The notes under the pieces are model-generated. The model did no database searches. It was given only the letters and a program-made list of their open reading frames with translations, and had not been told where the DNA came from. DNA of 64,000 bases from Rachicladosporium sp. CCFEE 5018 (lineage: Eukaryota; Ascomycota; Dothideomycetes; Cladosporiales; Cladosporiaceae): assembly GCA_002077045.2 (NCBI GenBank), contig KZ111145.1, positions 1,438,078 to 1,502,077 on the forward strand. Reading direction: 5' to 3'. Positions 22,566-33,356 of this stretch are shown here, piece after piece. The translations under genes were made by a program, and so were the position numbers. How positions within the stretch are numbered: position 1 is the first letter of the stretch; the number at the start of each line of letters is the position of its first letter.

Positions 22566-24626
22566 ATGAGATTGACAAGATATGTCTCTCTCCCCGTAGC
22601 ATTACTCGCTTTCTTGCATCATGTACGTTCAGGCGCAGAGATCCTGTATGAAGGCGGGCGGTCTGGCAGCATCCTAGGACGAGATGTACCGCAGTCAGAC
22701 CATGTAGAGACCGCTTCCAGTGCTACGACTGCCAATGCCACTGTGATCTTACCAGGAGGTGTAGTGACCTACGAGAATGCGACCTTCACGACGGCATGTC
22801 CGTACGAAGACACGTCTTGCATGCAAACGTGTACATCATATTCGACAGCATGTTCCAGGTCTTGGATCACATGGTCAACATCTGGAGCGTCGATCTCTTT
22901 GAACACCAAGAAGCAAACAACGCAGACGATCACCTGGCATAGCTACACGCAGAATCTTTCCGCCATCAGCGGCTACACCTACGCTCTTGGGCCAGATGTT
23001 GCAGTCACCACCAGCACTATTCTACTTACAGCTGCTGCACCCGAAGATGTCACTATATCGACTTGGGCGCCCACGCCGACGTGCAGCATTCCGGCTTGGT
23101 CGTGCAACTCAGAATGTAACTCAAAGACTTGCGAAGTGCAAGGTGGCACGGTGGAACTGCTGTTCTGGCCTACTACAATAGCGTCAAGCGCCCAGTACAC
23201 CAACGCATCGATCGTAAAAGCCGAATCTGCCACAGCAGTCTACAAGGGTATGACTCTGACATCGCCATCGGTGTACATCGAGTTCAAGACCGCCTACGCA
23301 CTCGACGGCTGCTCGCGGACAGTCGGCGGGACGTATCCTGGCGCTATCATCGCAGTGAACCCAGATGAGCTCTACAGTATCAATGCCGAGCTAGACTATC
23401 TTGTCTCTACCGTTACGATCTCGGGTCAGCCCGAAGTCACCACATTCTATCAGAGCCGCACAATGGACTACAACGACCTCACTGGTCTCCCACCCGGCGA
23501 GGCATACAATGACATGCCTATTTGTGTACCAGTAGGCTGCGGCATCATCACCCCGAGTCTGTTCCATCCGCAGCTTGTAGTTCCAACGCAGGTCCGGAAC
23601 TTGGACTCGGCTTGGGCGAGCTGTGGACTGCACTGGAGGGGCTCGTGGGATCCGCCGATTGCGCTGCAGCCAGGTGGTATGGTGGATGCTGTGACTACGG
23701 CGATACCGGCCCCGTATACAGCCACGGCGATGCCAGAGTCGACTGGTGAACAGCCAGCGAAAGAAACTGGAGCAACGATCTCCGACTTGTCAAGTGGAGT
23801 CTCGCGACCAGCCAGTCTAGTAGCCTCGTTCCCCTCTGCTACATACACGGCGAAGTCGACTAGCTCTTCTACCGCCAACATCGAGGGTCCAGTAGAGTCT
23901 GCGCCTGCGTACGACTCGCAAGTATCTGCATTTGCCCAGTCCACACAAGCGTCCGATGAGACGCATCCAGATACAGACAGTGTGACCTCAGTGGCAAAAA
24001 GTGCTGTTGCAACGGCGACAGACCCTGCGGAGTCGCCTGACGATACATCAATGGCCATCACCCACACGACGAGGGTTGTGTCATACGCGGGACCGAGCAG
24101 CCTATCCAGTGCTTCATCGATCGAAACGGAAGGCAGCTCCGCGAGCGCGTTCAGTCCTTCAAATGCGTACGATGTCTTGACTGCGGCGTTACCACCAACC
24201 TCGACCGCATTCATTGCTATCGTCACTGATCCAAGTGGTATTTTGCACACCATCGCCCAAGAACCAGCAGGCTACGTCTTCGACAGCTCCACCACGGTCT
24301 CTCCGGGCAAAGTAGCGACCATCTCTGGGCTAGGTGTGGTCTCCGCTGGCGTTGATGATCAGGTCTACGGCTTCGCATCCACCAGTGGTGTCGGTGTCAT
24401 GCGTAGCAGTACTGGGAGCACTGCCACGACGTCTGTGGCGAGCCTGCCTGTCGTAGCGTCGGACAGCAGCTACTTGCCCTCGGTGGTAACCAGGACGGTG
24501 ACGAGAGAGGGTACTACGAGTAGCACGCAAGCAAGTGGAGCTGGTGCAGTATTTTCAAATGACAGATTCGGGCTACTGACAGTTGCTACGCTTTGGTTGC
24601 ACGTTATGTTGTATATATATGTGTAA
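22566..24626 (+). CDS. Ser/Thr-rich GPI-type cell-surface protein, copy A
   Basis: 686 aa. Start chosen at 22566 because it opens a signal peptide (MRLTRYVSLPVALLAFLHH). Residues about 75-330 form a Cys-containing ectodomain with repeated Cys pairs (CPYEDTSCMQTC, CNSECNSKTCEVQGGTVELL) and a segment SPSVYIEFKTAYALDGC leading to GGTYPGAIIAVNP. From about residue 385 it becomes Ser/Thr/Ala-rich, probably O-mannosylated, ending in a hydrophobic tail (LLTVATLWLHVMLYIYV) after SGAG, as expected for a GPI signal. I do not recognise the ectodomain as a named family; a wall or adhesion role is inference. Its 3' half shares near-identical tracts with the copy B relative despite a very different 5' half. 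Confidence 0.8.
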   Translation: MRLTRYVSLPVALLAFLHHVRSGAEILYEGGRSGSILGRDVPQSDHVETASSATTANATVILPGGVVTYENATFTTACPYEDTSCMQTCTSYSTACSRSWITWSTSGASISLNTKKQTTQTITWHSYTQNLSAISGYTYALGPDVAVTTSTILLTAAAPEDVTISTWAPTPTCSIPAWSCNSECNSKTCEVQGGTVELLFWPTTIASSAQYTNASIVKAESATAVYKGMTLTSPSVYIEFKTAYALDGCSRTVGGTYPGAIIAVNPDELYSINAELDYLVSTVTISGQPEVTTFYQSRTMDYNDLTGLPPGEAYNDMPICVPVGCGIITPSLFHPQLVVPTQVRNLDSAWASCGLHWRGSWDPPIALQPGGMVDAVTTAIPAPYTATAMPESTGEQPAKETGATISDLSSGVSRPASLVASFPSATYTAKSTSSSTANIEGPVESAPAYDSQVSAFAQSTQASDETHPDTDSVTSVAKSAVATATDPAESPDDTSMAITHTTRVVSYAGPSSLSSASSIETEGSSASAFSPSNAYDVLTAALPPTSTAFIAIVTDPSGILHTIAQEPAGYVFDSSTTVSPGKVATISGLGVVSAGVDDQVYGFASTSGVGVMRSSTGSTATTSVASLPVVASDSSYLPSVVTRTVTREGTTSSTQASGAGAVFSNDRFGLLTVATLWLHVMLYIYV

Positions 24627-24901
24627 CACAAAGCATCAATTGCTCACGCCACAAGCATATCATGTGATTGACTGCGGGCTTCTCAAAATGTCCACAGCTT
24701 TGTTGCAACGATCACTGCGCGGTCTTTGTATCTTTCTCAGCGACACTACACGGTGGAAGTCCCAGCTACGACTTCTGTTATAGCAGCGGCAGAACGCTCA
24801 GGTCATCAAAGAAAGTCGTCTATGATTCATCAAGCTTACTATGTAGCTGTCTAACTGTCGACTTCGCGCGTATGATGCATATGTGCTGAGCTGCAATCAA
24901 C

Positions 24902-26470
24902 CTACCAGTAGATATCCACTCCTCTCACCGCATCTGCTGCATACCCCCATGCTTCTGCCATTTCACGCCCCAAATCACCTTGCTCGGCTTTGTGCACTGT
25001 TTCACAATCGGACTGGACCATGAGCATCCCAGCCTGACTCTCGTCTTGACTTTCCCTGACACATTTACCACACCCACACCCGCCCTCAATCCACCTTCCC
25101 AACCTGCTCCTCCTCTCCTGCACGCCTATCGCCCCCGCAAACTCATCATACTCCACCATGACCTCCTCCCCCTTCCTCACAGCCCTTTTCGTCCACACTC
25201 CCAGACTCCTACACCCATCCTTATCTTGCACCCACCTCGCATTCGCCTCGCAGCTGTGATTGAGCATACAAAAGAGTCCGCCAAGACAAAGCGAAGTAGG
25301 AGACGACCACGCGTTGTTGTCTAGACGCGCGGAGAGGGTTAGCAGGACCCAGGGAGCGAAGAGGTCGGAGGTTGGAGGAGCGAAGATGTCGATGCCAAGC
25401 GATTGGAGGAAGATGAGAGGAGTTGTGAGGTCGGCGAGCGTGAAGGGACGGGGTTGGAGGGTGTGGTATGCTGGTTTTAGTCTTGCCAAGGGTCCGTGGG
25501 ATAGAGGTGAGACGCCGGGCCCCTGGGCTCGTAAGGAAGAGAGGAGAGCGCGCATCAAAAGCAGGGTGGCTAGTGGATCGCTGAGTGTACTGCTGCTTGT
25601 CGCGAGCATGAGTGAGGCTGCGAGATTGCTAGGAGGCGGATCTGAGGGCAGATCTGGGTGGCCTTCCCTGAGGCAAAGGGGCGCAAGGGCCTTGCGAAGG
25701 TGAGATTTTACTTTATCTGGGCCAACGCAGCCGAAGATGTCGCTCTCGTCGCGCAGAATCAGAGTGTTGGCGCGAATGTCGCAGGTGGCGAAGAGACCTA
25801 AGGCATCTTCGTCCGAGCTATCGGTGTCCGGGTCGCGGCCGGCGACCGTCGGGAACACGCAATGCCTGCACTCTAGCCATGCTCCGGCGCCGTCTCGTCG
25901 CTGCGCAGATCCACATAGCAGCTCAGCATGGATTTGCAGAATGGCATCCGGCTCACGTCTTGCATGCTTTGCCTTCAGCCAGGGATAAGGCTGTGGGATA
26001 TACCACCCTCTTCTATCCTGTAGTGATCCGTCCCAGGGCACGAGCTGGCGCTCAACAGCCTTCGTCTCGTCCATGATGCGCCTCAGGAGTGGCCGCATGT
26101 CGCCAGGAAAGCCCTCGTGGTCCTCAGCAAGCATCATGAAGCCCATGCCCTTGCCCAGCAACCAACGTCCGCCTTCCAGACGAGTGCCGTCCAGCTTCGC
26201 TAGTACATGCTCGCAGAGCAAGCCGACCTTCCACGCATCTGCGAGAGCCAATTCAGGGTACCCAAGGTCACGTAAAGTCCTGCTTCGCGAAAGCCAAAGC
26301 GCTGGATCGTACGGTGTAATAGCCAAGCTCCTAGTAGTCGTCGCAAGACTATCGACGAGTGAAGCCGTCGCTCCAGCAGAGAAAGAGTCCGTAGGGGTTG
26401 CAAGAGGCGAGTCCGGCGGCTGCGGTGGCGCTGTTGCGCGGAGGAGGTGTAGAGGGAATGGTTGATCCAT
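24902..26470 (-). CDS. SET-domain protein with N-terminal TPR-like region (SMYD-like), copy A
   Basis: 522 aa, one exon. The N-terminal part (LWLSRSRTLRDLGYPELALA, near residue 58) looks like a tetratricopeptide helix pair. The SET domain begins near residue 225 (LGLFATCDIRANTLILRDES). The catalytic core is LFCMLNHSCEANARW with the NHSCxxN motif, then RAVRKGEEVMVEYDEFAG, and a Cys-rich post-SET segment GCGCGKC. This arrangement is that of SMYD/SET5-like lysine methyltransferases; the substrate is unknown. A long insertion rich in Leu and Ser separates the two SET halves, as in SMYD proteins. Copy B encodes a 521-aa relative. Confidence 0.85.
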   Translation of the reverse strand: MDQPFPLHLLRATAPPQPPDSPLATPTDSFSAGATASLVDSLATTTRSLAITPYDPALWLSRSRTLRDLGYPELALADAWKVGLLCEHVLAKLDGTRLEGGRWLLGKGMGFMMLAEDHEGFPGDMRPLLRRIMDETKAVERQLVPWDGSLQDRRGWYIPQPYPWLKAKHARREPDAILQIHAELLCGSAQRRDGAGAWLECRHCVFPTVAGRDPDTDSSDEDALGLFATCDIRANTLILRDESDIFGCVGPDKVKSHLRKALAPLCLREGHPDLPSDPPPSNLAASLMLATSSSTLSDPLATLLLMRALLSSLRAQGPGVSPLSHGPLARLKPAYHTLQPRPFTLADLTTPLIFLQSLGIDIFAPPTSDLFAPWVLLTLSARLDNNAWSSPTSLCLGGLFCMLNHSCEANARWVQDKDGCRSLGVWTKRAVRKGEEVMVEYDEFAGAIGVQERRSRLGRWIEGGCGCGKCVRESQDESQAGMLMVQSDCETVHKAEQGDLGREMAEAWGYAADAVRGVDIYW

Positions 26471-27557
26471 GGTGGTGCTGGGCTGAGCGCATTGAGTCTA
26501 GCTGTAAGTGCTGTGTGGAGTTATTAGGAATAAAGGAGGGTATCGAGTGGCGAAGCACTTTTCGTCTCGTCGTCGTGGGAGCTTGTGCGGTCTTGTGCTA
26601 GAGAGCATGTGATCGACTATACTCAGACCCACGTAGTTGCACGGAGTGAGCGCTTGGTCGCAGTGAGTCGTTCGTGAAGCTATTCGTGGTCGTACATGTG
26701 AGTCTGGCGCATTAGCAGTGTCTCTCCAGTGGATTGACCTGTACGGTAAGAGTGCATGAGGTAGTGTGCAATGGCTTGAGAGAACCTCGACTCGATCGCT
26801 GCTCCGTGTGAGACTCCAAGTCTTTGAAGCCATAACATCTCTATACACTCATCGTCTCTTCCTTAGTAAAGGGAAGACATTAAACGCAGCAGCCGCCCCT
26901 CGCACTGAAAGTCTCAGCAACGCTCAGCCGCGACCGAAACATAGGACGCAATCTTCGCCATCCCCAATAAGAATCCTACAAACCTCCATCATGCTGCCCT
27001 GGCCTCAATCAAGCCTCAAAGCAGATCCGCCCATGCCATATCCGTACTCCATGCCATTCGTACGAAACACGCCTCCCAAACCCGCGCCGCAAGAAGTGAA
27101 GTCCCTGGAATGCCGCCGATGCTTTTGGTGCTTAGGTGCTCTGACCCGTGCCGATGGTCGTAAGTCGCGAAGTACGTTCGGTGGGAGGCTTATCGTCCGT
27201 GCGCGTAGGCGGAGAGGTCCTCGATGAGCAGCGAAGGGGGGCGCTCAACTCATTCTATTGCCAGAAAACGCAGGATCAGAAAATGTTTCTCCTCAAAGAA
27301 GGGTCCGCAGTAGATTAACTTTGCAGAAAAAGACGTGCAGTCAGTACAGATCAGAGTTTTTCTGGTTTGCAGTGTGCAGATGAGGTCGAGCGGAAGCCAA
27401 TCATGCTGACAGGAAGCAGGCGGCAAAAGCAGGTTAAGCATGTATCGCAGAAAGCGCCAGCGCCAGTGTAACGCCAATAACAGCAGTGGTGTATCGAGAA
27501 CGCAGCAGAAAATCGACTCGCGCGCACGCTGAAGGGAGCAAAATGCAGGGTCGATGC
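26471..27557. other. SET promoter and G-alpha 3' UTR, copy A
   Basis: No supportable gene. A plus-strand frame at 26766-27227 is open here but broken in copy B by a TAG and an indel, so I reject it. The stretch 27235-27360 is identical or nearly so in copy B (61803-61925) and is probably the G-alpha 3' UTR. Confidence 0.55.
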
Positions 27558-28865
27558 TCACAACATAAGCTGGTGCAGATTCCGCTGCACAATCATATCC
27601 TGTACGCTCTTCATCGTCTTATCCAGCAGGTTCGTATCCGTCGCGTTCGTGTAGTGGACATAAGCCTCTTTGCTCGGGTCTCGCACAAGGTTCTTGAACT
27701 TCTTGGCGAAGAACTCTTGTCCTGACTCGACATCTCGGTCGCCGCCCATGTAGTCTGGGAAGTGTTCTCGGATGGGCGCGACGCCTGAGACGATCTTCTC
27801 GCGGAAGAGATCGATCTTGTTGAGGAACAGGATGAGGGCGGACTTTTCGAAGTACTTGCTGTTCGCGATGGACTCGAACAGCATGAGGGCTTCGTGCATT
27901 TGGTTCTGCGAGCTATCAGCATACAATGTTCCATACCAATCGATATATATAAGAGGGAAGGAAGGAATGTGAGGGCTTACGCCATTTCGGTCTTCCACCA
28001 GCACGTGATCGTAGCCGCTTATCGCGACTAGGAAGAGCACCACTTGCACGTTGTCGAAGACATGGATCCACTTCTTACGCTCCGATCGCTGGCCGCCAAC
28101 ATCAAACATCAGGTAGGTCAGGTTTCCTGTATCGAAGCGGGTCTCGCTGATGCCTGTTGTTCGTAGTCTTGCGCGGAGAATGTCTTGGTCTGTTGGTAGG
28201 TAGTCCTTAGTGAAGAGGCGGTCGATGTCGGAGAAGTAGCTATAGGGCTGTCAGTGTGCGATCTTACTGGCGTCTCGCGTCCAAAGGGGTGGCACCCACT
28301 ATGTCAAGTTGTCGTGCAGCGCGTATTCGTTCCCTTTCCTAATGGCGCTCTGCACGCCCTCGTCTCGCCACAAGCTCTTGAATGCATTCAGGCAGTCCAA
28401 TGGCATAGCTTCTTCTGTACCGATCTCAGGATCTGCTGCGATGACTTCCGCAAAGCGCTGCTCCATGTCAGTGTCGGCTCCTGCGCACGGTGTACTCAGC
28501 ACTCACAATATTGCTGTCCTGTGCAAAATCCACATCCTGCTCCTCCATCGCCCCGAATATCACCTGGAAAGCATGCAGCAAGTTGTTGAAGATCGTCACC
28601 TTCCATTGCTTCCGCTCCACCATATTAAAGCCCTTTGTGTGTATCAATCGCATCTGCTTCAGCACTGTGGACTTTCCCGACTCGCCCGCGCCTGTAACCA
28701 TGTCAGCTCGTCGTCGCCCACCTGCGCAGCACTGCAATGGCACTCACCAAGCAACAGCAGCTTCACCTCCTTCGCCATCTTCTTCTGATCCTCCCTCAAC
28801 TGCCGCTCAATCTCCTTACTCTTCTTCGACTCCGGGTCCTCCTTGCTGCCATTTCCGAAACACAT
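27558..28865 (-). CDS. gna-2: Heterotrimeric G protein alpha subunit, class II (GNA-2-like), copy A
   Basis: GTP-binding alpha subunit relaying receptor signals at the plasma membrane. Exons: 28748-28865, 28507-28691, 28300-28457, 27981-28239 and 27558-27905; 355 aa, the usual length. The P-loop GAGESGKST is split by intron 1; switch I contains ILRARLRTTGI; switch II is FDVGGQRSERKKW; then FLNKIDLF and TNATDT for guanine recognition. The C-terminus is IVQRNLHQLML. The start MCFGNGS lacks the Gly2 for myristoylation but has Cys2 for palmitoylation, which with the C-terminal tail points to the fungal class II (Neurospora GNA-2) group rather than the Gi-like or cAMP-linked classes. An in-frame ATG 18 nt upstream would add MAFSSI and hide Cys2. 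Confidence 0.93.
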
Positions 28866-31031
28866 GATGCTCGAAAAGGCCATATACCGCCGTGTCCTGA
28901 GCCCTCAAACAACAATGATGAAACAGCGCTGATTCAAGGTGATAGCTAGACTCCGCCGCGACTGCCAAGCTTAGGCCTCGTGGTGATGGTGGGCAGGCGC
29001 GCTGCAGTGGCAGGGGCAGATCCTGGCCACAGGGAGTGGGGTTGTGCAACGAAGGAGAGATATCCCGCAGCGAACGGGTGGTTTGCGGCGAGGTTCGTGG
29101 GCGGTGCTACGGCAGCGAGCGTCGCACGGCACCGGGTTGGGGAGTAGTACCCGTGGCTGGCGAGTCAGGGAATGCAGAGCTCGTTCGTGTGCTGTGCTCT
29201 GCAGTGGAATCGCGGTGATGCGCGGGGAGGGATGCGGAGGGTGGTGGTGGTGATGAGCAGAGCGGCGGCACGGCCTTCAATGCTGATGTAGAGAGGGTGG
29301 AGACGTCGCCTTGTGGAGGGACAGGGAGCGGGCTTTGTTGAATTGAGTTTTGGCTCGCGCGGATGCTGGCAAGCGGACCGGAATGTCTTGGATCTGCTTG
29401 GGCGGCACTTGGGTTGTCGACTCCTCTTCAGAGCGCGTGGGGCTTGCGATCGCAGCCGATGGTGAAACGCCGGGAGTTGTGAGATCGATGGTGTTGCTGG
29501 TCAATAACGGCACAACGCGATGTTGATGTTTGCGGGGAGACGAGGAAGTCAATCGCACATTGAAGACTGCTATGGAATGGCGCACACTGCGAGAGTTCGG
29601 GGCATGCCCGTGGTGGCCGCTGTCAATGTCGCTCTGTACTCTAAGCGAAACAGGGATGCACCGTCGGTGCGGTATGGCGATTGGCACTCGATGTATAAGC
29701 TAATTGAAGTACACCTAGCGCAACACGATTGTGGAAATGCCGATGCGATGTCTGCAGCATCCCCTACACGCCTCAAAGCCACATCCACCGCAGAACATTC
29801 TATCGATCTTCGATCTTCACGCGCATCTCAGGAGTTGAACGACGAACCCACAGTAAAAAGCGTCTGCATGAGGTGCCGCACGTGCGCTGCAGAGCGTGGC
29901 TTTGACTACTCTCCCATCCACTATCCGCAATATCATTGCCAATCAATCCCGAGCAGATTCCCAATCCCTACAGCCCATGCAACGGCAGACAGTTCCGCCC
30001 TGCCCGCCTACCTGCAGAGTGGAGAACGGCAGAGCCTCGCGTTTTGCAACCCGTGGCGTTGGGATTCAATTCATCGTGTAGTTCGCAGCAGCGAAAGTCC
30101 TCGCGTCGACTGCCCATCGTTCACTCGTGGAGTGGATGTGCCGAGCCTCTATCCAGCCCTTCATATACCCACCAACAGCACATCCTAGCTGCGTCGTACA
30201 GTAACGGCCACTGCATGGAAGCACATGTAGCTCAGGGGCACCCATGCGGCCATGCAGCCACACTAAAGCGTGCATGCACTACAATCACTGCATGGCAGCA
30301 GGAGCGGTGTTCGCCATGTGCTGCGAGACTGACGCAAGTTCAGTGCGCCAAACGGCGATGGTCGAGCCAAAGCACAGCCAGATATTACCAGGTGACGAAG
30401 CAGTGGTCAGCACCACCACATTGCGCAAAAGGAGACGTTGCTGGTGGTGCAATCATCAAGATCGAGGTCCTCATCCCACGTTGTGCCCACGAGACGGCTT
30501 GCTAGCCGTCCGTGGCGTCGCCATCCCTGTACCAACCACGTGGAGAGCCCAACGCTGGGCTGCGAACTCAAGTCGCGCCAAGCGAGTATGTGACAAGGAG
30601 ACACTACATTCACGGCAGAGGGGGGGCACCTCAGCGACTGCGATCGCGTGTTTGCTCCTGACGACAGTCGTTGTTCACTATCAATCAATGTGCTCCATCA
30701 GACAACTGTGCTCTTCTTATGCCTTCTTCAGTGCGTTGCAGCGTTTGCTGAACAAGCGGTGCGGTCCAGCTGCAATAGCGAACGGACCACAGCCGTCATA
30801 ACGACGCTGGAAGTGTCGAGCGCGCCATATTAGCGACAAGTGAGGTGAGTGGACCGGAAAACTAATCGTCGGCCTGGAGACGGCAACGTGAACGTACGGC
30901 GTTACCGTTCTTTCAGGTGTTTCTGCATGTTGGTAAGACTTGATCTATCATTGGGTGTTCATCTGTTCAACTCTCATTTGTACCAATTGCACACTGGAAA
31001 CGAGCACTTCCGTCTCATCTCAATCCATCAC
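28866..31031. other. Intergenic region with about 1.9 kb absent from copy B
   Basis: Matches copy B at both ends only: homology stops near 29075 and resumes near 31010. The intervening ~1.93 kb has no counterpart, since copy B has about 100 bp there. It holds overlapping frames of 136-222 codons on both strands, none with a recognised domain and none clearly coding. No terminal inverted repeat or target-site duplication was visible. Confidence 0.6.
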
Positions 31032-33356
31032 TCAAATCAGCTGCTGGAACGCCCTGTTCACCGGGCTCCTGAGCGGCTTAACATCACTCCAGAACTCCAC
31101 CGTGGCCTTCGCCCTCTTCGAGATACCCTCGGGTGTGAACTCGAATTTCTGTAGTCACAAGTCAGCAGGGCTCCTACAAACCACATCAAAAGGGCGCAAC
31201 ATACCTTGTACACCTCCAGATACGGTCCACTGGCACCAAATCTGTTCAAGCCAAACTGCTCATGACTGTACTTCTCCCACCCAAGCGTGCTCATAACCTC
31301 CACACTCAACGACGCAATCCCATCAGGAATAACACTCAGCTTATACTCCTTGCTCTGCGCATCAAACACCTCCGTGCAAGGCATCGACACAACACGAGCC
31401 TTGAGCTGGTGGTGCTCGGCCAGGTACTTGACAGCCTCAAGACAGATGCTGACTTCCGAGCCAGTCGACACGAGCGTGATCTTCGCCTCCTTGTCCTCGA
31501 GCGCGACGTAGCCGCCCTTGGAAGCCTTCTCGATGGTCGAGCCTTCCAGTTGCGGCAGGTTCTGACGGGTAAGAGCGAGGATTGAGGGTGTGCCGGTGGA
31601 GGTAAGGGCGACGTAGTAAGCGGCTGAGCACTCGTTGCCGTCCGCGGGACGCCAAACCATCATGTTGGGCAGAGCACGGAAATGGGCCAGAGTCTCGATG
31701 GGCTGATGTGTGGGGCCATCCTCACCCAGACCGATGGAGTCGTGGGTTGCGACGTAGATGACGCGCTGGTGTGAGAGGGAGGACAAGCGAACGGCGCCTG
31801 CAGCGTAGGAGACGAAGTTCAGGAAGGTGCCGCCGGCGGGGATGAGGGTGCCGTAGGCGGAGATACCGTTCATGATGCCAGCCATACTGTGCTCGCGCAC
31901 ACCGTAGCGAAGGTAGCGACCGGACCACTCACCGATACCGAGATCAGGCGGCTGGAAGTCAACGGCCTGCTTCCAGCGGGTGTTGTTGGAGCCTGTGAGA
32001 TCTGCGGAGCCGGAGAGGAGCTCAGGGATCACGTCGTGGATCTTCTCGAGAACAGTCTCGGAAAGCTTGCGCGAAGCGATCGCAGGGTCCTTCGGGCTGT
32101 AGACGGGGAGCTTCTCTTGCCAGCCCTCGGGGAGCTTCTTGCTGAGACGGCGCTTGAGGTCGGCAGCCTCGGTCTTGTGCTCGGAGCTGTACTTCTCAAA
32201 GAGCTTGTTCCACTCCTCCTCTGCGGCAGCGCCCTTTGCGGCATGCTCAGCGTAAGAGTCGTAGACCTCTTGTGGCACGACGAAGCTCTTCTCGGGGTCG
32301 AAACCGAACTTCTCCTTGACCTGTGCTGCATCGTCCTTCTTCAAAGGGTTGCCGTGCACACCACCGGTACCCTGCAGCTTGGAGCCGAAGCCGATGGTGG
32401 TCGTGAGCTTGATCATCGAAGGCTTGTCCGTGACGTCCTTCGCTTTCTGGATGGCCTTCTCAATGCCCTCAAGGTCGTGGTCACCATCCTCCACGTGCTG
32501 CACATGCCAGCCGTAGGCCTCGAATCGCTTCGAGACGTCTTCAGTGAAAGCGCACTTGGTGTCGCCGTCTGTCCGTTGTTAGTCACGCTCTTGACCAGTC
32601 TCACTCCACAGCAGTACTGACCAATGGAAATGTGGTTGTCATCGTAGATAGCAATGAGGTTGCCCAACTTCAAATGACCCGCCGTCGACGCAGCCTCACT
32701 GGCAATGCCCTCCATAGCGCATCCATCACCAAAGAACATGTATGTGTGGTTGTTCACAAGCTCAAATCCTGGCTTGTTGAATACAGCCCCAGTATGCGCC
32801 TGCGCGATCGCTAGACCAACCGCGTTCGCGAACCCTTGTCCCAGAGGTCCAGTCGTCACCTCAATACCGGGTGTATCGTGTGCCTCCGGGTGGCCTGGTA
32901 GTATGCTGTCCACCTGACGGAAGGTCTTCATGTCGTCCATGCTGATGGCATATTTGTACAGGTGGAGCATGGTATATTGGAGCATGCAGGCATGGCCGTT
33001 GGAGAGGACGAAGCGGTCACGGTTGAGCCAGTCGGGGTTCTTGGGGTTGAAGGTCATGAACTTCTTCCATCTGAGTAGTTGTTAGTGATTGCAGTGTATT
33101 GCTTGCAGGCGGATTTGGACGGACAGGACGTGGGCCACTGGGGCCATGCCCATGGGCGCGCCAGGGTGGCCGCTGTTCGATTTGATCGTGGCATCGATCT
33201 GTTCGAGTGAAGATTAGCTTCTATAGAGGCTATGTCGCCCCTTCACGCTGCACGGTTCCCGAAGCTTCCGGACTTCGAGGCATTGGCTGCGTAATGACTT
33301 ACGGCGAGCACACGGATGGTGTTGATGGCCAACTCGTCGGTTTTGTCGTAGCCCAT
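31032..33356 (-). CDS. tkl1: Transketolase, copy A
   Basis: Thiamine-diphosphate enzyme of the non-oxidative pentose phosphate pathway, moving two-carbon units between sugar phosphates in the cytosol. Five exons: 33303-33356, 33125-33198, 32622-33070, 31205-32568 and 31032-31148; 685 aa, normal for the family. The N-terminus MGYDKTDELAINTIRVLA leads into the SGHPGAPMGMAPVAH motif. The ThDP/Mg site is GDGCAMEG...GNLIAIYDDNHISIDGDT. The pyrimidine-domain signature is HDSIGLGEDGPTHQP, followed by WRPADGNE. The C-terminal domain ends PVNRAFQQLI. The last intron (31149-31204) must be removed; unspliced reading gives a false tail. It supplies NADPH-linked and aromatic precursors, near the NAD kinase gene downstream only by chance as far as I can tell. 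Confidence 0.95.

Larger units (their letters stand above)
17225..31334 (+). repeat. Duplicated block, copy A (facB 3' end to transketolase)
   Basis: Collinear with 51591-64000 in gene content, order and orientation. The offset is 34366 from facB through HAD, 34367 at the DUF1996 stop, 34516 in the GPI gene, 34568 in G-alpha and 32666 in transketolase. The last drop reflects about 1.9 kb present only in copy A. facB tail and HAD exons differ at about 1-2% of bases; the DUF1996/GPI intergenic part is barely alignable. Confidence 0.93.

Noticed and set aside
26766..27227. 153-codon plus-strand frame between SET and G-alpha
   Set aside because: In copy B the frame is broken by a TAG and an indel, so it is not maintained.
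29520..30188. 222-codon frame in the copy A-only segment
   Set aside because: No domain, no supporting splice or homology, and overlapping frames of similar length exist on both strands; kept only as part of the insertion finding.
31889..32620. 243-codon plus-strand frame
   Set aside because: Lies antisense to conserved transketolase exons; it is a codon-bias shadow.
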